DNA from: Turnera subulata
Lineage: Eukaryota; Streptophyta; Magnoliopsida; Malpighiales; Passifloraceae
Direction: 5' to 3'
NCBI GenBank assembly: GCA_028386065.3
Contig: JAKUCV010003272.1
Location: 222,748 to 286,747, forward strand
DNA: 64,000 nucleotides
Position numbers and translations under genes: made by a program
The notes under the pieces: model-generated
Databases searched by the model: none
What the model was told of the DNA's origin: nothing
What the model saw: the letters and a program-made list of their open reading frames with translations, nothing else
Part shown: piece by piece, positions 1 to 12,932 of the stretch
Layout of the letters: each line of letters begins with the position of its first letter
Position numbering within the stretch: position 1 is the stretch's first letter

Positions 1-518
1 GTGTAGACAGTTACATCGTATGTGCGAGTTTCCGAGGAGGTATACACTTGCAAGAAGATTGCGAGACAGGGAGTATACACTTGCTGTAGGGATGCGAGAC
101 ATTTTTATTACATTTGTTCTGAGGATGGCTTAGCACAAGGGCACGTTTTCAGCAAGGACACGGGTTCGAAGAAGACGGTTGGGGCCATGAGTTTGCTGGA
201 GCAACGGGATGGTACGCGTCGAGTGCACACACTTATTGGAAGTGGGGTACACACACTTGTTCGAGGTGGCGAGGATGCTAACCGAAGATCAAGAAGAATT
301 GCTGAAGATTGGAGACCGAAGATGAGCAAGGGCTGGTCATGGCACAATTGGAAGCATGATTTTATTTCGAATGTTCAGTGGCTTGGCGACTTCAAGTGGA
401 AGGATTATCCATTGGCGAGGTGGAAGCGTGAACATCGAAAACGACTATTCGAAGGCAGAGTAGTTGTGGCGCATCATCGGATTGCAACGAGGGCGTTGCA
501 AGATTAGGTGGTGGAGAA
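1..518 (+). mobile_element. 3' internal end of a Ty3-type LTR retrotransposon, cut by the window edge
   Basis: This stretch leads into the LTR that starts at 519. The last bases before the LTR (about 507-518) are the purine-rich GGTGGTGGAGAA, which fits a polypurine tract. A 161-codon frame (22-507, +) fills most of it. Its product is rich in Arg, His and Trp, and I do not recognise any retroelement domain in it (no RT, RNase H, integrase or chromodomain motif). It may be untranslated 3' sequence that happens to be open. The family call rests on the LTR and tract, not on a protein match. Confidence 0.5.
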
Positions 519-1017
519 TGTCACGACCCCGGAATCCTAGTGTGCGTAGGAGTTCGAATTGGGTTGGGACACTACCTTGGCTGTATGGTAGGAATTCTAG
601 TATGGCTAGGAGTAGCTAACCTAGTTGTACAAGGATTGGAATTAGGCCTAGCTAACCTAAGTCCATGGGTTTGTATGGGGGTTAAGTAAACCGAGTTTGA
701 GTAGGACTAGGATCACTTAACACTGTCAAACTAGGAGAGAGCCTTACGGTACCTATATAAATAGGATGCGTGAGGGGGAGTCTCTGGGCGTGTGGGCTGT
801 TGTTGTAAACGTTGGTTCTTTTATAATAATAGTTACACGAGTATTCTCCCAATCCTTTATTCTTGTCTATGTTCTTTATTCGTTAATTCCCTTTATTGTT
901 GTTCCTTCTCCTCTCTTTGGTGTGTTTGAAGCTTATAGGCTGAACAAGTAAGCTTGAGGCTTGCTTGTGCCGCACAAGGGTGTTCTATCCGTTGCGCAAC
1001 ACTCTTACCCCGTCACA
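519..1017 (+). mobile_element. LTR of a Ty3-type retrotransposon (3' LTR)
   Basis: The unit starts TGTCACGACCCC and ends CCCGTCACA, so it has TG...CA ends and an inverted TGTCAC/GTCACA terminus typical of plant Ty3 LTRs. A TATA box lies at 754-763. A purine-rich tract sits directly upstream, which makes this the 3' LTR of the element entering from the left. No other copy is in the window, so target duplication and LTR identity cannot be tested here. Confidence 0.65.
754..763 (+). promoter_or_regulatory. TATA box within the Ty3-type LTR
   Basis: TATATAAATA lies 236 bp into the LTR, where an LTR U3 promoter is expected. The strand agrees with the orientation given by the LTR ends and the purine tract. 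Confidence 0.5.
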
Positions 1018-1099
1018 ATAGACCATGAAACATTGATAAACGAACAGTGTTGTGTTTTTCCCCCCTTTTTTTACAAGAGAAAAACTATAGCAGTGATGA

Positions 1100-1109
1100 A
1101 CTAAGCATC
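1100..1109. repeat. Target-site duplication, left copy (MULE 1110-2370)
   Basis: ACTAAGCATC, identical to 2371-2380. Confidence 0.85.
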
Positions 1110-2370
1110 GGATAAAGAATTCTAAAAGTCCTATTCTTCTTAGGTATTTTTCAATCGAGTCCTATAACTTTTTTTTTTGAATAATCAAGTCCTATTATTT
1201 TGAGTTGTCTATCAAAGAAGTCCTAGGTACCATCTTCCATCCAATTTTGTTGAGTTGGCCGTTATCTTATGATGTGGCATGTACGCATCACATGCTGACA
1301 TGCCTAAAGTCCACCTCATTAGGACTTGATTAACCAAAACAACAAATTATAGGACTTGAATGATAACATTTTAATGTTGTAGGACTTAATTAGAAATCAT
1401 TTATAAATTATAAGACTTCCGAAGATTTTAAAGTCAAAAATTTTAAACTCCTAAATATTAAAAATTTTAAGCTTAAATTCTTAAAACTTTTAATCTTAAA
1501 GTGCTAACCTTAAAAATCAAAATTTTATGATATTAAAAGTATAAATTTGAAATCATAAATCCCAAAATCTAAAGCACTAAACTTTAAAATCCTATATCAC
1601 TAATCTTAAAACTCTAAATCATAAAATCTTTAATCCTAACCTTAACATTAGAAATAAGGTTACATGTGAATAATCTAAAATCTTAATTCTTTATTTTAAA
1701 TAATAATTAATTTACTTGGCATGGACCATGTGAATTATATTTTAAGATTTGATTTTAGGATTTAAAATTTAGGGTTCTAGATCATTACAATATACGATTT
1801 AAAAATTAGAATTTTAGGGTTTATGATTTTGAGGTTTAGAGCTTTGCGATTTAAGATTTTATAATTTACAGATTTAAGAATTTATGAGTTAGCTATTAAA
1901 GTGGATATAAAGTCTTTGAAGATTCAGGATTTTAACATTTTAAATGTAGAATTTAAGATTTAGGATGTTAGTGTTTAAGATCTTAGTATTATTCTGAAGT
2001 TTAAGATTTTAAGATTTAAAATCTATTGCTTTAATCTATTACTTTAGGATTTAAGATTTGTGGTTAAAATTTATAATTAATAATTTTAAAATTTTAGGGC
2101 TTAATATCTTTAAAAGTCCTATAATTTATAATAAAAATCTTAATTGAGTCAAATAATTTATTTATTTGATCAATCAAGTCCTATGACATAGATATTTGGA
2201 CACATCAGCACTGTGCCATGTCATAGGATAATGTCCAACTCATCAAAATTTAATGATAAGACTTATTTGATAAACGGTTCAAAATAATAGGACTTTATTA
2301 ATCAAAAAAGAATTATTCGACTCGATTGAAAAATGACTAAAAATAATAAGACTTCCAGAATTCTTTATCC
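1110..2370. mobile_element. Non-autonomous Mutator-like element (fold-back type, 1,261 bp)
   Basis: Both ends read GGATAAAGAATTCT inward, and the inverted similarity runs for roughly 180-200 bp on each side (about 1110-1305 and 2190-2370). The element is flanked by an exact 10-bp direct repeat, ACTAAGCATC, at 1100-1109 and 2371-2380. A 9-11 bp TSD with long TIRs is the hallmark of Mutator-like elements. No transposase or other ORF is visible. The interior is also roughly palindromic: the left half is full of degenerate AAATCCTAAA-like words and the right half of their complement, TTTAGGATTT. Confidence 0.85.
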
Positions 2371-2380
2371 ACTAAGCATC
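2371..2380. repeat. Target-site duplication, right copy (MULE 1110-2370)
   Basis: ACTAAGCATC, identical to 1100-1109. Confidence 0.85.
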
Positions 2381-2637
2381 TTAGAAGCTATAGTAAGGCA
2401 GGAAAGTTGCAAGGATTTTCGTACAAAAATTGGTTGGTACGGTAGGTGGAAAAATGAGAAAATTTTGGTGTAGCTCAACAATGACTGGAATTCCCCTGGC
2501 GGTACCACTGGTTGTACTACTGTCTACTTATAGTAGTGCGTCTACTCCATGCTCCACTAACGCTTGACTTTTCTACCTTGAAAAAAAAAAAAAAAGGTCA
2601 AGTGTGAAAAATGGCACTGTATGTGAATTTCATGTTT

Positions 2638-2766
2638 ATGTTCTTTAGCTCTAATTTGTACGACGCACATTCCTTTAGTTGTGTTTCTCCGGTTCATGTT
2701 AACTTATGTTCTTCAGCTCTAATTTGTATGATGCATCCCTTTAATTGAGTTTCTCCGATTGGAGGA
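2638..2766 (+). repeat. Two-copy tandem duplication, ~65-70 bp unit
   Basis: The sequence beginning TGTTCTTTAGCTCTAATTTG is repeated directly as TGTTCTTCAGCTCTAATTTG about 68 bp later. Both copies end in a similar TTTCTCCG segment. Divergence and small indels show it is not recent. Confidence 0.6.
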
Positions 2767-5700
2767 GAAAGGCAGGAGGGGGAGCTAAAATCCGAATATT
2801 AATTGTTATATTATAGTAGAATGGACGTGAAATTTCACTTGGCTTGGCTTGGTGGGTTTACAATGTGATTAAATTGCCTTGGAACCTTGGTTCAAGCCCT
2901 ATACTTAGCATAGCCATATTTAGCAAGTTTACGTACATATTGGTACTTATCAACAAAACCAGGACAAGCACGGAACTAAAACAATAAAAGAGAGGTAAAA
3001 AGAACTAAAATGATTAAAAGGGTATCAGAATCCGTCCATTGGTGCCCTACTTAAGTTTACTGTTAGTATCAGAATCCCAAATTTGAACTGCCGGATCTCT
3101 TTCCTGGCTTATGTGGATATCCTCCTCTTTAGAAATAAATTTATGGAACGCTTGCAAAGTCATTGGCTAGATTTTAAAGAGAAAGCGAAACCACAATCTC
3201 TATAAGTAGAAAACATATAGCTTATTGCTCTGATTAAAAAAAAAAAAACATGTATATATGCTTCACAGCTGTTGTTTCGGATGATGAACAAGAACACTTA
3301 AAAGTTTATCCTTAACTAATTAATATCAATGAGCTAATCAACATGTGAAGATGAGAAAATATATATCGTCCTACAAATATAACGCCCTTTGACTTTGAGA
3401 ATGAGGCTCAAAAGTTTAATCAATACTAATGTTTATAGACTTAAAACTTTTTCTTTACGTGGTTATCAACTTAAATGATTGGCAACAAAGGGATTGATTG
3501 CTTTTGGAAAGATGAGAGTTTTCAAACAATTTCAGAGAACTCAGAAACGAAAGATAACGATCTCGACCTGTGGGATGCAAGGCTATCAGTAGAAGTTGGT
3601 CATGCAGCATATATAATTTGCCAAGCATGCGGTACTAATGCGATCCTACGCAGCCCACATTGGAAAAAGGTTCGGCCCATGTACCTACTTGGAACACTTA
3701 AATATGCAGCAAAAAGTTAGACAATATCATATAGGGAATGAAGATAATTACAGCTAGCTAGCTTACAAGTCTAGCAGCTAGTGCAATTCTACCTTTCTAG
3801 AAAAGTAAATTATAATGTCACACACAAGTTCACAGATTCTCATGAAGTGATATGTGTGGTATTGTATTTGTGTCGCCACAAAACTGGTTGGTTTTTTTTT
3901 TTTTTGATTGATTCTAAACGATGAGAAAAAGTAGTGGGCTAGCTTGCTCTCTTTGCATTTTTTTTTCTTTTCTTGCCGGGTCCTTTGTTTCTTTCACTAC
4001 GTGTGACTTCTAGATTCAAATAGTGGAAAGGAGTGTAAAATATATAGGAACAAGAAAAAAAAAAAGGAGGAAAGCCCTTGTGCCTCACAATTTGTCCCTA
4101 ATTTTTTAATTTAGGAGAAGTGAGTGTGAAAGAGGGAGGGAGGGAAAGATGCAGATATAAAGGACGTGATGGGCTCATTTTTTCTATCCATAGAAAGTTG
4201 GTAGGAAGAGCTTAACTTTTCCTTTTTTATGCTAATCGAGTGAAGCTGGAAGAGCTTAACTTGTCGAAGTTGGTGGAAAGAGCATTCCATGGGGTGTCAT
4301 ACGTACTGAGATACCAATCTAGCAGAGGTAGGCTAATTCCTTTCCAATGATTAGTTCCTTCCAATGTTATTAGCTGCAAATTCATGATATACGGCATTTT
4401 TAGTATCTTCATTTGCCTTTCCGTTATATTATGCCTTTATTGTGACTATTAATTAATAATTTAGTAAGATGTAAGATTTCTGACATTCATGCACTGATAC
4501 GAAACTATACATATTTAACATTTTATAAGCAATCAAAGTGGCTGGAATTTTCTTTTCCTTTCCCTTTTCTTTTTTTGTGTGTTACTCTAAAAACGTTGGA
4601 CTTTATTATAATATTCCAACCTCCTTCACTTGCTCAATCCCGTTTATGGTGGCTTTGGCAGTGAACTGTATCTGCATTGTAATTAAGTAAATATAGACCT
4701 TGCATGTAAGCACCTGTGTTCATCGTCTCATCCAAATAAGTTTGTTATTCATTGATTCCAGATCATGCTATAGTTTAGGTACTCCAGTGCACCTAAAAAC
4801 CTCACTTTGGAGTTAATTCAACTTAATGATAGGCAATTGGGTTTTCAATACATTTGGGAAAGATGTAAAATGGGCAAATTTTGAGCCGCGCAACATCAAG
4901 TTTCTATGGGCCGCAGTCCCATCACACCTCTAAAAGGTTGAAGGCCAGACAAGAGAGGGGAAAGCAGCAAACGTACAATAGTCTGGATCCCAACTGGTGA
5001 TCTGCTCAAGCTCAACTAAAGTTTTTTTTTTTTTTTTCTCTTGCACATACTGAATAAAACATGTTGGAGCTAAACAAAGACATGCTAGAAAAAAAGTTGG
5101 TTTAAACCTGAAAATAAAACACTTCACCAAAGAGACTTTGGGCCAAATTCCGGTGGATCACACTCCAAGAATACTTACACAAAACTGCATATGAAACACC
5201 ATCTGTGCCAGCCCGCTTATGTAGAATCTCACATGTTTTTCTTCCACATCACAAGAAAACACCAAAATACATCAAGAGAGCAACCAAATCAATCCATCCT
5301 TGCAATGTCCCTCCCAGAGAACCACAGCGAATTGCTCCAACATTGGATTAAGTTTCATCTAACATTTAGGAGAAAATTTCAGGCTAGTTTGTTTTTTTTT
5401 TTTTTCTGAAAGCTGTGCTTTTTATTTAACATGTTTCCTATTATTCCCATGCTTCAACATTTCCCAGGTCATAAAAAAATAATTTCCGTAATCAGAGAAC
5501 AACATAAACATCAGTAGAAAAAGCAAACTTGCCCGTTATTTATGAACAAACTCATTAAACAGATGCCTTGCAAACCATCAATTGAAGTGGAGTTTTTTTT
5601 TTTTAGTTCCATCCAAGTTTTGTTCTTGTTCATCTGAATTCAACTAGGATTATACACGTAGTGGGTGAATCTTTCAAAGAATATTTTCTGCATACGAGGA

Positions 5701-6020
5701 TTCCAACCTGACACCTTACTTATTCGCTTGCTAACCTTACATTGGTTGAAATTTTTTCTTTTTTCGAAGAAAGCTTTGTGTCCCTGACATAGTCGTAAGT
5801 TTAGAACCACTATGTACGGCAAGGGGGACCCCATTCAGAAAGTACCAAAGGAAGGGCTAACTTATGTTTTGTCTTCTTTGTTGACCATATTGTGATCTCT
5901 CCTGTGTAACGGGCCCAAATGTTTCAACATGAATCGTGCCACCAATCTTATTTAAAATGCAGATTGGCTTGCCATGACTCATATCATCCACGACAAAAAA
6001 GAGTAAGCAAAACACGCAAC

Positions 6021-6195
6021 TTGACTACGCCCCCCCAATTGTCACTTCTTTCTCCTCCAGTAACCCATTTCTTTCGTTAAATGAATCCGCCAAAGATTTA
6101 TATTCTGGGGCTTGACTACGCCTCAATTGTCACTTCTTTCTCCTTCAATATTCCATGTCTTTTGTCAAATAAATCCGCCAAAAGATTTATTTATG
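6021..6195 (+). repeat. Two-copy tandem duplication, ~91 bp unit
   Basis: TTGACTACGC followed by CAATTGTCACTTCTTTCTCC starts near 6021 and again near 6112. Both copies end in an AAATCCGCCAAAGATTTAT-like stretch. No coding function is seen. Confidence 0.65.
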
Positions 6196-9100
6196 ATGGA
6201 GTATGAGTTTCCAAAATTATTACAGAGCATGCGCATTCACACCTACGCTAAGCTACAGTTATACTCCATCATACATTCATACTGGATACTACTGGTAATT
6301 GTTATGCATAGAAGGAGGCAGGGTTGATTATCTTTTTCTCAGAATCTTTGGTCAAACACTTGAACTAAAAAAAAAAAATTGGGATGAAGGTATCTTCGCA
6401 TACTTTATTTTTATAAAATTAGAATTTTTATTAAAAATTTCGTTAGGCGGTAAAATTAAAATTTAATGATTCTTAGAAAATATAAGAAATAAAAAATATA
6501 TTATTTTTTTAAAACCAAAATCACCATGTTAGCTGATAGATTGTTGACACTACTTCAAAAGATTGCTATTGCATTATAAATTCCCTAATAAATTACTGGA
6601 AAACAAAGTTAAATTTTTTTATCGAATTTCTTTTTTTAAGTGACCATTATGTATAACCCAAGCAGTATAAAATTCTAGAATAACATCTGTAAATATATGG
6701 TGCAACAAAAATTATATATACAATCATATTTCATAACAAAATTACAGATACATATATATGTACTAGAATCTTTCTAGGATTAATGAACTAGTTATTTGAT
6801 TCCACACAAAATAGTTCATTATTTAGAGAGAATCCAGAAGAAAAATATTGAGATAAGTGCCTCCCATCCCATTTTATATATTTTATATGCTTACATTTTT
6901 TTATAAAGAATTAATAACTTTTAATTTTACCACCCACCCAAGGATCTCTTAACAGACTCTAACGGAGGAGGGTCAATAACTTTTAGTTGTTCAGTTTAGG
7001 TGGTGCGCATGCCAGGCTAATCTTTGTTGAATTATTTATGTCAATCAATCTCTCGCTCCAAAGAGATTAACTCAAAATACACCCAACGCCAATATCGTTG
7101 ATTATCAAAAAGAAATCATCACCCTTGGAACGATTAAATTAATTAGTTGAGATAAAAAAAAAAAAGTGAAAAATATACACAGACACACACATAAGTTCAC
7201 GATCTCCAGGTACACTTTCTTGTTCAGCCAATCTTTACTACTTTTTTGCGTGACATAATTTTTAATAGCGCAGTACTCAACCATGTCTGGATCAAATAAC
7301 TCTCAAGTCTTAATGTGTCAATTCCGTAACTGATTCACAACACATGCACACCTTGAGATTGCAAGAAGCTTTTCTTCCAAATGAAGTTTGTTCCAAAATA
7401 CATGCATTTCGAATATGGAATCGAAGCCTTCGCTTCAAATTATAGGTTGTGCAATTAAAAATGACAGATGACACGCTTCTGCAACTAAAATTTCGCCAAA
7501 ACTGTCTGTCAAGTCCACATGTCTGAACCCTCCAAGTACAGACAACCTAGCTTCTGCGACTGAACGAAGGTGGAACGTTCATTTGTCCAAAAACTATCTT
7601 GTTGTCGGTTTTCCATAACTGGTCTGATATTCATTTGCGAATTAACTGGCCAGTAACCATATCATCATACAGGTCGTATCCTCCATTTTCTCTAAACGGC
7701 TTTCCAAGGAATTAGGAGTCAACAACGTTTCCGTCCTTAATTCGTTTATTTAAGGTTGTTGTCTGGCCATTTAATTTGTTTAGTTGTTCTGAATGCTGTT
7801 GCGTGTAAGTCGGTGTGAAATATTGACACATTGATCTTGACATACTTCAATGATGTCTTTGTTTAAGATTATATTTCAACCATCTGTACGTACACTCATG
7901 CACAATAATATCAAGATTTGATGTAGAACAATTTTTTTTGGTTTCCCAAATGATATGATCTGGAGCTTGGACCGACTAATCCAGATTCGACCAGTTAGCG
8001 CAGCTGGTGATGTAGAACAATTCTATTCATACAGTAGTATACACTTGGTGTTGTAAGAACTCCCGTTATTTTTTTGGTCCACAAACTGAATCACTAATGG
8101 GAGTGATTATCTGGGGAAGAGAACCCAATTTTTAGGAATCTTCCTTGTTAGGAAGATCTGAAGAGACATGGACATATACTAGTATAAGAGTCCTAGGAAA
8201 AACACTTTCTCACTCATCAAAAAGGACAATTCATTAATTTAGTATATTAATCCCTCGATGTTTGCAAGGATGGGAGAGTGGTTTTGTTTTTGCATGGAAC
8301 AGAGTTATATACCACTCCCGTACTAATGATGTTGTTATCAGGGGTTACATGGATCTGAGGGAGGCTCTTGTGTGCTGTGCATGCACAGTCATCACGTTCT
8401 TCGAAAGTTTTGGTAAGAAGATTGAGAGTAATTAGCTCGAGATGAAAATGAAAATATAGTTGTAGCAGAGGTGATTAGTGTTGTGACTTGTGAGTTTCAA
8501 ACTAAGTTAATTGGCTTTGGCTCCAACTCTTGGATTAACCTAGACAGGAGTATTTGGTGAGCAGCCTACAGAAGTCTGGCAAAAGGAGTCAAAAGTACTG
8601 GAGGACTAAAATGAGATAACCTTTTGTTAAGACCGATGAAATCGACCATAAAAAAATTGTATAACTACTTGTTTTTCAAGGGTCCCCTTCATAAATGCCT
8701 TCTTATTAGCACAGAATACAGGGCATGTCATTTAGGCAGACCTTTATTGACATATGTTATTGCAGTGAAGAACTCGGGGAGGTTTCAACCATAACTCAAG
8801 TGAGGCCAAAGCTTATAAATTCACGGGTCCTTGTCGTTGAGTGTGTATCATTGGCTTCTGTATTCCTGTAATCTACTCTTCAATTATCGTATCACATTTT
8901 CTGGTAAAAATACAAGGATGATTTTTGGTTTTATGCTTAGTTCAAAATTCCCTTTAGAATTTTCATTTTCACATCGCATTGTCGTATGCATGAATAGCTT
9001 GGTTTATAACATAACCTGTGCTTTAGAATTTAAGCTTCTGCTCTTTTGTGATCTATATTTTATTAATTCAAGTACTACTGATGATCATGCAGTCTGCAGA

Positions 9101-9234
9101 TTACAGTAGCCTTGCTAGCTTGTCAGGACTGAAAAGTGTTTTTTTTGGCGTCCGAGCAAGTTTAGTTGAGTTAATAATCAAATCTGCAAGCTAGGAACAA
9201 TCGGAACTATTACTGGTGTCTCACACTTGACAGA

Positions 9235-12200
9235 ATGGCTGAAGAAGCTTCTAATTTGCAGCCTGCAGCAGAGAAAAAGTGGAATGTACCACTATCTGTT
9301 TTCTTCAGGGACGCCAGGTACAATATTTCCCTACGATGCGAATTCTTTTGTTTTTTGTAGCTTCAATGCGTCAGGAATAAGGATGCATTGGGGATTCTGA
9401 GTTTACTAACAAAACTGACGTTGTTTACAACAACTTCCAGACTTGTTTTTAAGAAGGATGAACTTGGTTCGGAGATAATTAGGATTGCACTTCCAGCGGC
9501 AATGGCTTTGGCTGCTGATCCCATTGCGTCCCTCATTGACACAGCATTCATAGGCCGCCTAGGTTTGTTTCCTGTCCTGGCACTTCTCTTGTTGTACGTA
9601 TCAGCTTCTACCTTGTCTTCTATCCAACTTGTCGAGATTCATGCATGCATATACAAATGCTCACAGTGGGGAATATGATAATGTGCTGCATTTTTTTATC
9701 TCCCAAAAACAATTAAAAACGAACTGCTGCCAGAATTACTTGATTTTTATCCCCGACTCAAGATATCAGATGCCTTCCTGTTCCTAGAATATTAAGCCAA
9801 ATCTAAAGATCTTCCTTCGATCCTCTTGTGGATAGTATTGATCCATTATCCTTATTACTTTGCATTTCCTTCTCCAAAAAAGAAAATCATGTAAAGCTAG
9901 TTTATCTACACTATATTAAGTTATATGAAGAGTATATACATCTGGATTCTATAATACTGAGGTAGATCAACCGATAAAGTGCATATTGATGGATGATTTT
10001 CTTCCTCTTCTACACAGGGCCGGTCGAGATAGCCGCTGTAGGAGTGGCTATAGCCATTTTCAACCAAGCATCAAAGGTTACCATATTCCCATTGGTCAGC
10101 ATAACGACTTCTTTTGTAGCTGAGGAAGATACTGCTCACAAAGTGAGCAATGAGCCACCAAAATGTGAAAGCTTGGAGAAGGATTCTTCAAGAACTGTCG
10201 ACATGAAAGAACTGACCGAAGATGAAATGCTTGAGAAGTTGGAAAATGGTTCAGCCACAAACAATGAGAAGAAAGATCCAATACTAGATGATGGTATTAA
10301 TCTCCTCTTTGGCTCTGATATTCAAAGTGCTAGCAAGACTAATAGAGCATTTCACGTTATTTCTTATATTAGAAGATTATCCCAGCCGAACTTAGACCAT
10401 TTCACTTTGTATCAGACATCCAAATTCTGATATGAGGATTACTTTTCTGAACGCGATTTGTGTTGTTTCTGCATAAGATTGTAAGGCAAGTGCATGCAAG
10501 GCTACCTCCGTTAACGATAGCAAAAGTATCAAGAGCAAACAAAGCAAGGGAAGGCGTCACATCCCTTCTGCATCGACAGCACTAATTGTTGGTGGTGTTC
10601 TTGGACTGGTGCAAGCTATATTCCTTATTTTTGGAGCAAAACCTCTCCTCAGTATTATGGGTGTGAAATCTGTAAGTTCTTTAATACAAAATCAGCTGAA
10701 TTTGATTTGGCTTTATTGGATAATCAATCCTTATTTTCCCCAGTTCATCATGATTGTCTGCTAATTTGATATCTGAAATCTGTTTTCTATATCTTGTGAA
10801 ATGGTCCTCATCATTTTCCTATCTGTTTTCTTGAACAGAATTCTCCAATGTTGACCCCGGCAAGGAAGTACTTGACGTTAAGGGCACTGGGATCTCCTGC
10901 AGTTCTTCTTTCTTTGGCCATGCAAGGGGTCTTCCGAGGCTTTAAAGATACAAAAACACCTCTATATGCCACTGGTATGAGAAGTTCAACTTAATTTAAT
11001 TTCTTTCTCGAAAATCAGGGCTTTTGAACTAACCCCTTTTCAAATTTCTCTACGATAGTTATAGGAGACTTAACAAATATTGTCTTGGACCCGATTTTCA
11101 TCTTTGTCTGCCGGTTGGGTGTTAGTGGTGCAGCCATTGCGCATGTCCTTTCACAGTGAGTACCAACATTTGCTGTTACCTTGTGGCATTAATTTCTAAG
11201 TCCTACTCTAGTGCAATATCGGTTCCATGGAATTTGACACTGATTTATATATATATAATCCTTTCAGGTACTTGATTTCTTTGATACTGCTGTGGAGGCT
11301 GATGAAAAAAGTTGACCTCTTACCTCCGAGTCTCAACGAGTTGCAGTTTGGTCGGTTTCTCAAAAACGGTATAGAAGTTTACATATATCTTTGTACTCAT
11401 TGATCAAACTCTTCCTCTGGTTACATTTGCTTACATTGTTTCTCTGCTGGAATTCAGGTTTTCTGTTGTTAGCACGAGTCATAGCGGCAACAATATGCGT
11501 GACTCTTGCAGCTTCTAGGGCTGCACGGCTGGGTTCAACAACTATGGCTGCGTTCCAGATTTGTCTACAAGTTTGGTTAACATCATCACTTCTTGCTGAT
11601 GGATTGGCTGTTGCTGGTCAGGTAACATTACTTTTACAAACTTGTTCAGGAACTAATCAGTATGCTTTGTTGTAATCACCAAGTTACATCATTTTGTCAC
11701 AAAAAAAAAAAAAGAAGAAAAGAAACAACCTTAGACTTTGAACAAATCACCTCCCTGATAATCTGCTTCTAAATGTCTATTTTGTTTCCAGTTGCCAAAT
11801 ATTGATGATTTCTTTCTCCCTTTTATCTAGGCAATTATTGCTTGTGCATTTGCTGAAAAGGACTACCAGAAGGCAACATCAGCTGCAACACGGGTATTAC
11901 AGGTATGCCAATATGACGTTTCATGTGAGAAATGTTATATTTGTCTCGCTATTGATTTAGGCCCGTCACAATTTTTTTGATAAAAATATGAAAACCCTGA
12001 ATCAATTTAACCCTTTTTGGGGCAGATGAGTTTGGTGCTTGGAATTGGTCTAGCGGTATTCGTGGGACTTGGTCTGCACTTTGGGGACATAATCTTCTCA
12101 AAAGATCCAAATGTGCTTCACATTATAAGCATAGGCATCCCGGTAATTTTCATCTTCAAAAGTTCACAAAGTACTATATAGTAGTATCTTTTGATAAGTT

Positions 12201-12932
12201 CTTTGTGTTAACAACATGGGGCTGATTTGTGCTCTTATCCCAATATCAGTTTGTTGCGGCTACTCAACCGATCAACTCAGTAGCTTTTGTTTTTGATGGA
12301 GTCAATTTTGGAGCATCTGATTTTGCATATTCATCCTATTCCATGGTGAGTTTTATTCCCCTAGATGGTGAACAAAATAATCTTGAAAAAACAAGTCATG
12401 CTATTTTTTTTTTTCTAAATTACTTGTCATATAAAATCTCATTGTCCGATTTTCTCTGGCTTTCAGGTTCTTGTGGCTGTAGCAAGCATCGCTGCCATCT
12501 TTGTCCTCTCTAAAACCGGAGGATTTGTAGGGATATGGATTGCTTTAACCATCTTTATGGGGCTACGCACATTTGCCGGTGTATGGAGGTAAATTTTCTT
12601 GTTAATTAAATATATATTATAATGTGATTGTCCATTTCATGATTTGCAATAACTTAAGATAACAGCAACTCATAATGTTCTGGTGGACTGTTGTTGACAC
12701 TATTGCAGTAACAACAACATTAATTATAGGATAGCCATCACGTCACATTAAGTTGATGTTAGTGGTTTATATTATGGGAAAAAAGGACAATACAAAGGAA
12801 TTTAGGATATTATAGCAGTACTCCTTATTTTGTGTTTGTCTCAGCTAAAGAAAGCTTTGTTATGTTATCTTTTCCAGGATGGGAACTGGAACCGGACCTT
12901 GGCGCTTCCTTAGAGGCCGATTGTTGCCCTAG
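9235..12932 (+). CDS. FRD3/DTX43-like: MATE-family transporter of the FRD3/DTX42-43 citrate-efflux type, 13 exons, 544 aa
   Basis: This is a multidrug-and-toxin-extrusion (MATE) membrane transporter. Members of this plant clade export citrate for root-to-shoot iron movement or aluminium tolerance; I infer the substrate from the family, not from the sequence. Exons: 9235-9317, 9441-9562, 10018-10293, 10478-10671, 10839-10974, 11059-11155, 11268-11368, 11458-11621, 11831-11902, 12026-12142, 12250-12345, 12467-12588, 12878-12932. All introns are GT-AG, phases match throughout, and the total is 545 codons including TAG. Hallmarks are FNQASKVTIFPLVSITTSF at residues 83-101, then a charged loop of ~80 residues (E/K-rich, about 104-190) between early membrane segments, and a GTGTGPWRFLRGR tail at 529-541. 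Hydrophobic segments fit a 12-helix MATE fold. The start ATG opens a short hydrophilic N-terminus. The least certain border is the 10294-10477 intron (see its entry). Confidence 0.92.
10294..10477 (+). other. Inferred 184-bp intron in the hydrophilic-loop exon of the MATE gene
   Basis: The reading frame runs on through this segment but meets TGA at 10428-10430, before the conserved membrane region resumes from 10478. Removing 10294-10477 (GTATTAATC donor, TTTCTGCATAAG acceptor) restores phase exactly and joins the acidic loop to a Lys/Ser-rich stretch that leads into RRHIPSASTALIVGG. The paralogous pseudogene at 21598-22091 crosses the same point without any such insert. The segment is therefore probably an intron or insertion specific to this copy. 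If it were retained, the protein would stop after about 205 residues. Confidence 0.65.

Larger units (their letters stand above)
2381..9234. other. Gene-free region upstream of the MATE gene
   Basis: I find no convincing coding region here. Open frames are under 100 codons, carry no recognisable motif and lie among homopolymer runs. The last ~1-2 kb should hold the promoter and any 5' UTR of the MATE gene. Pyrimidine-AG acceptor-like sites near 9085-9105 would allow a 5' UTR intron, but the transcription start cannot be placed from sequence alone. The region also holds two short tandem duplications, listed separately. Confidence 0.5.

Noticed and set aside
22..507. 161-codon frame as a host gene
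   Set aside because: It directly precedes a purine tract and an LTR and has no recognisable domain, so it is more simply part of the retroelement's 3' internal region.
3475..3720. 81-codon plus-strand frame upstream of the MATE gene as a possible small gene
   Set aside because: No recognisable motif, no promoter or splice context, and length within chance expectation for this much intergenic DNA.
7960..8015. GTTAGCGCAGCTGGT resembles a tRNA D-arm/B-box-like core
   Set aside because: No acceptor stem, anticodon arm or T-arm can be folded around it, so it is not a tRNA; no SINE tail is seen either.
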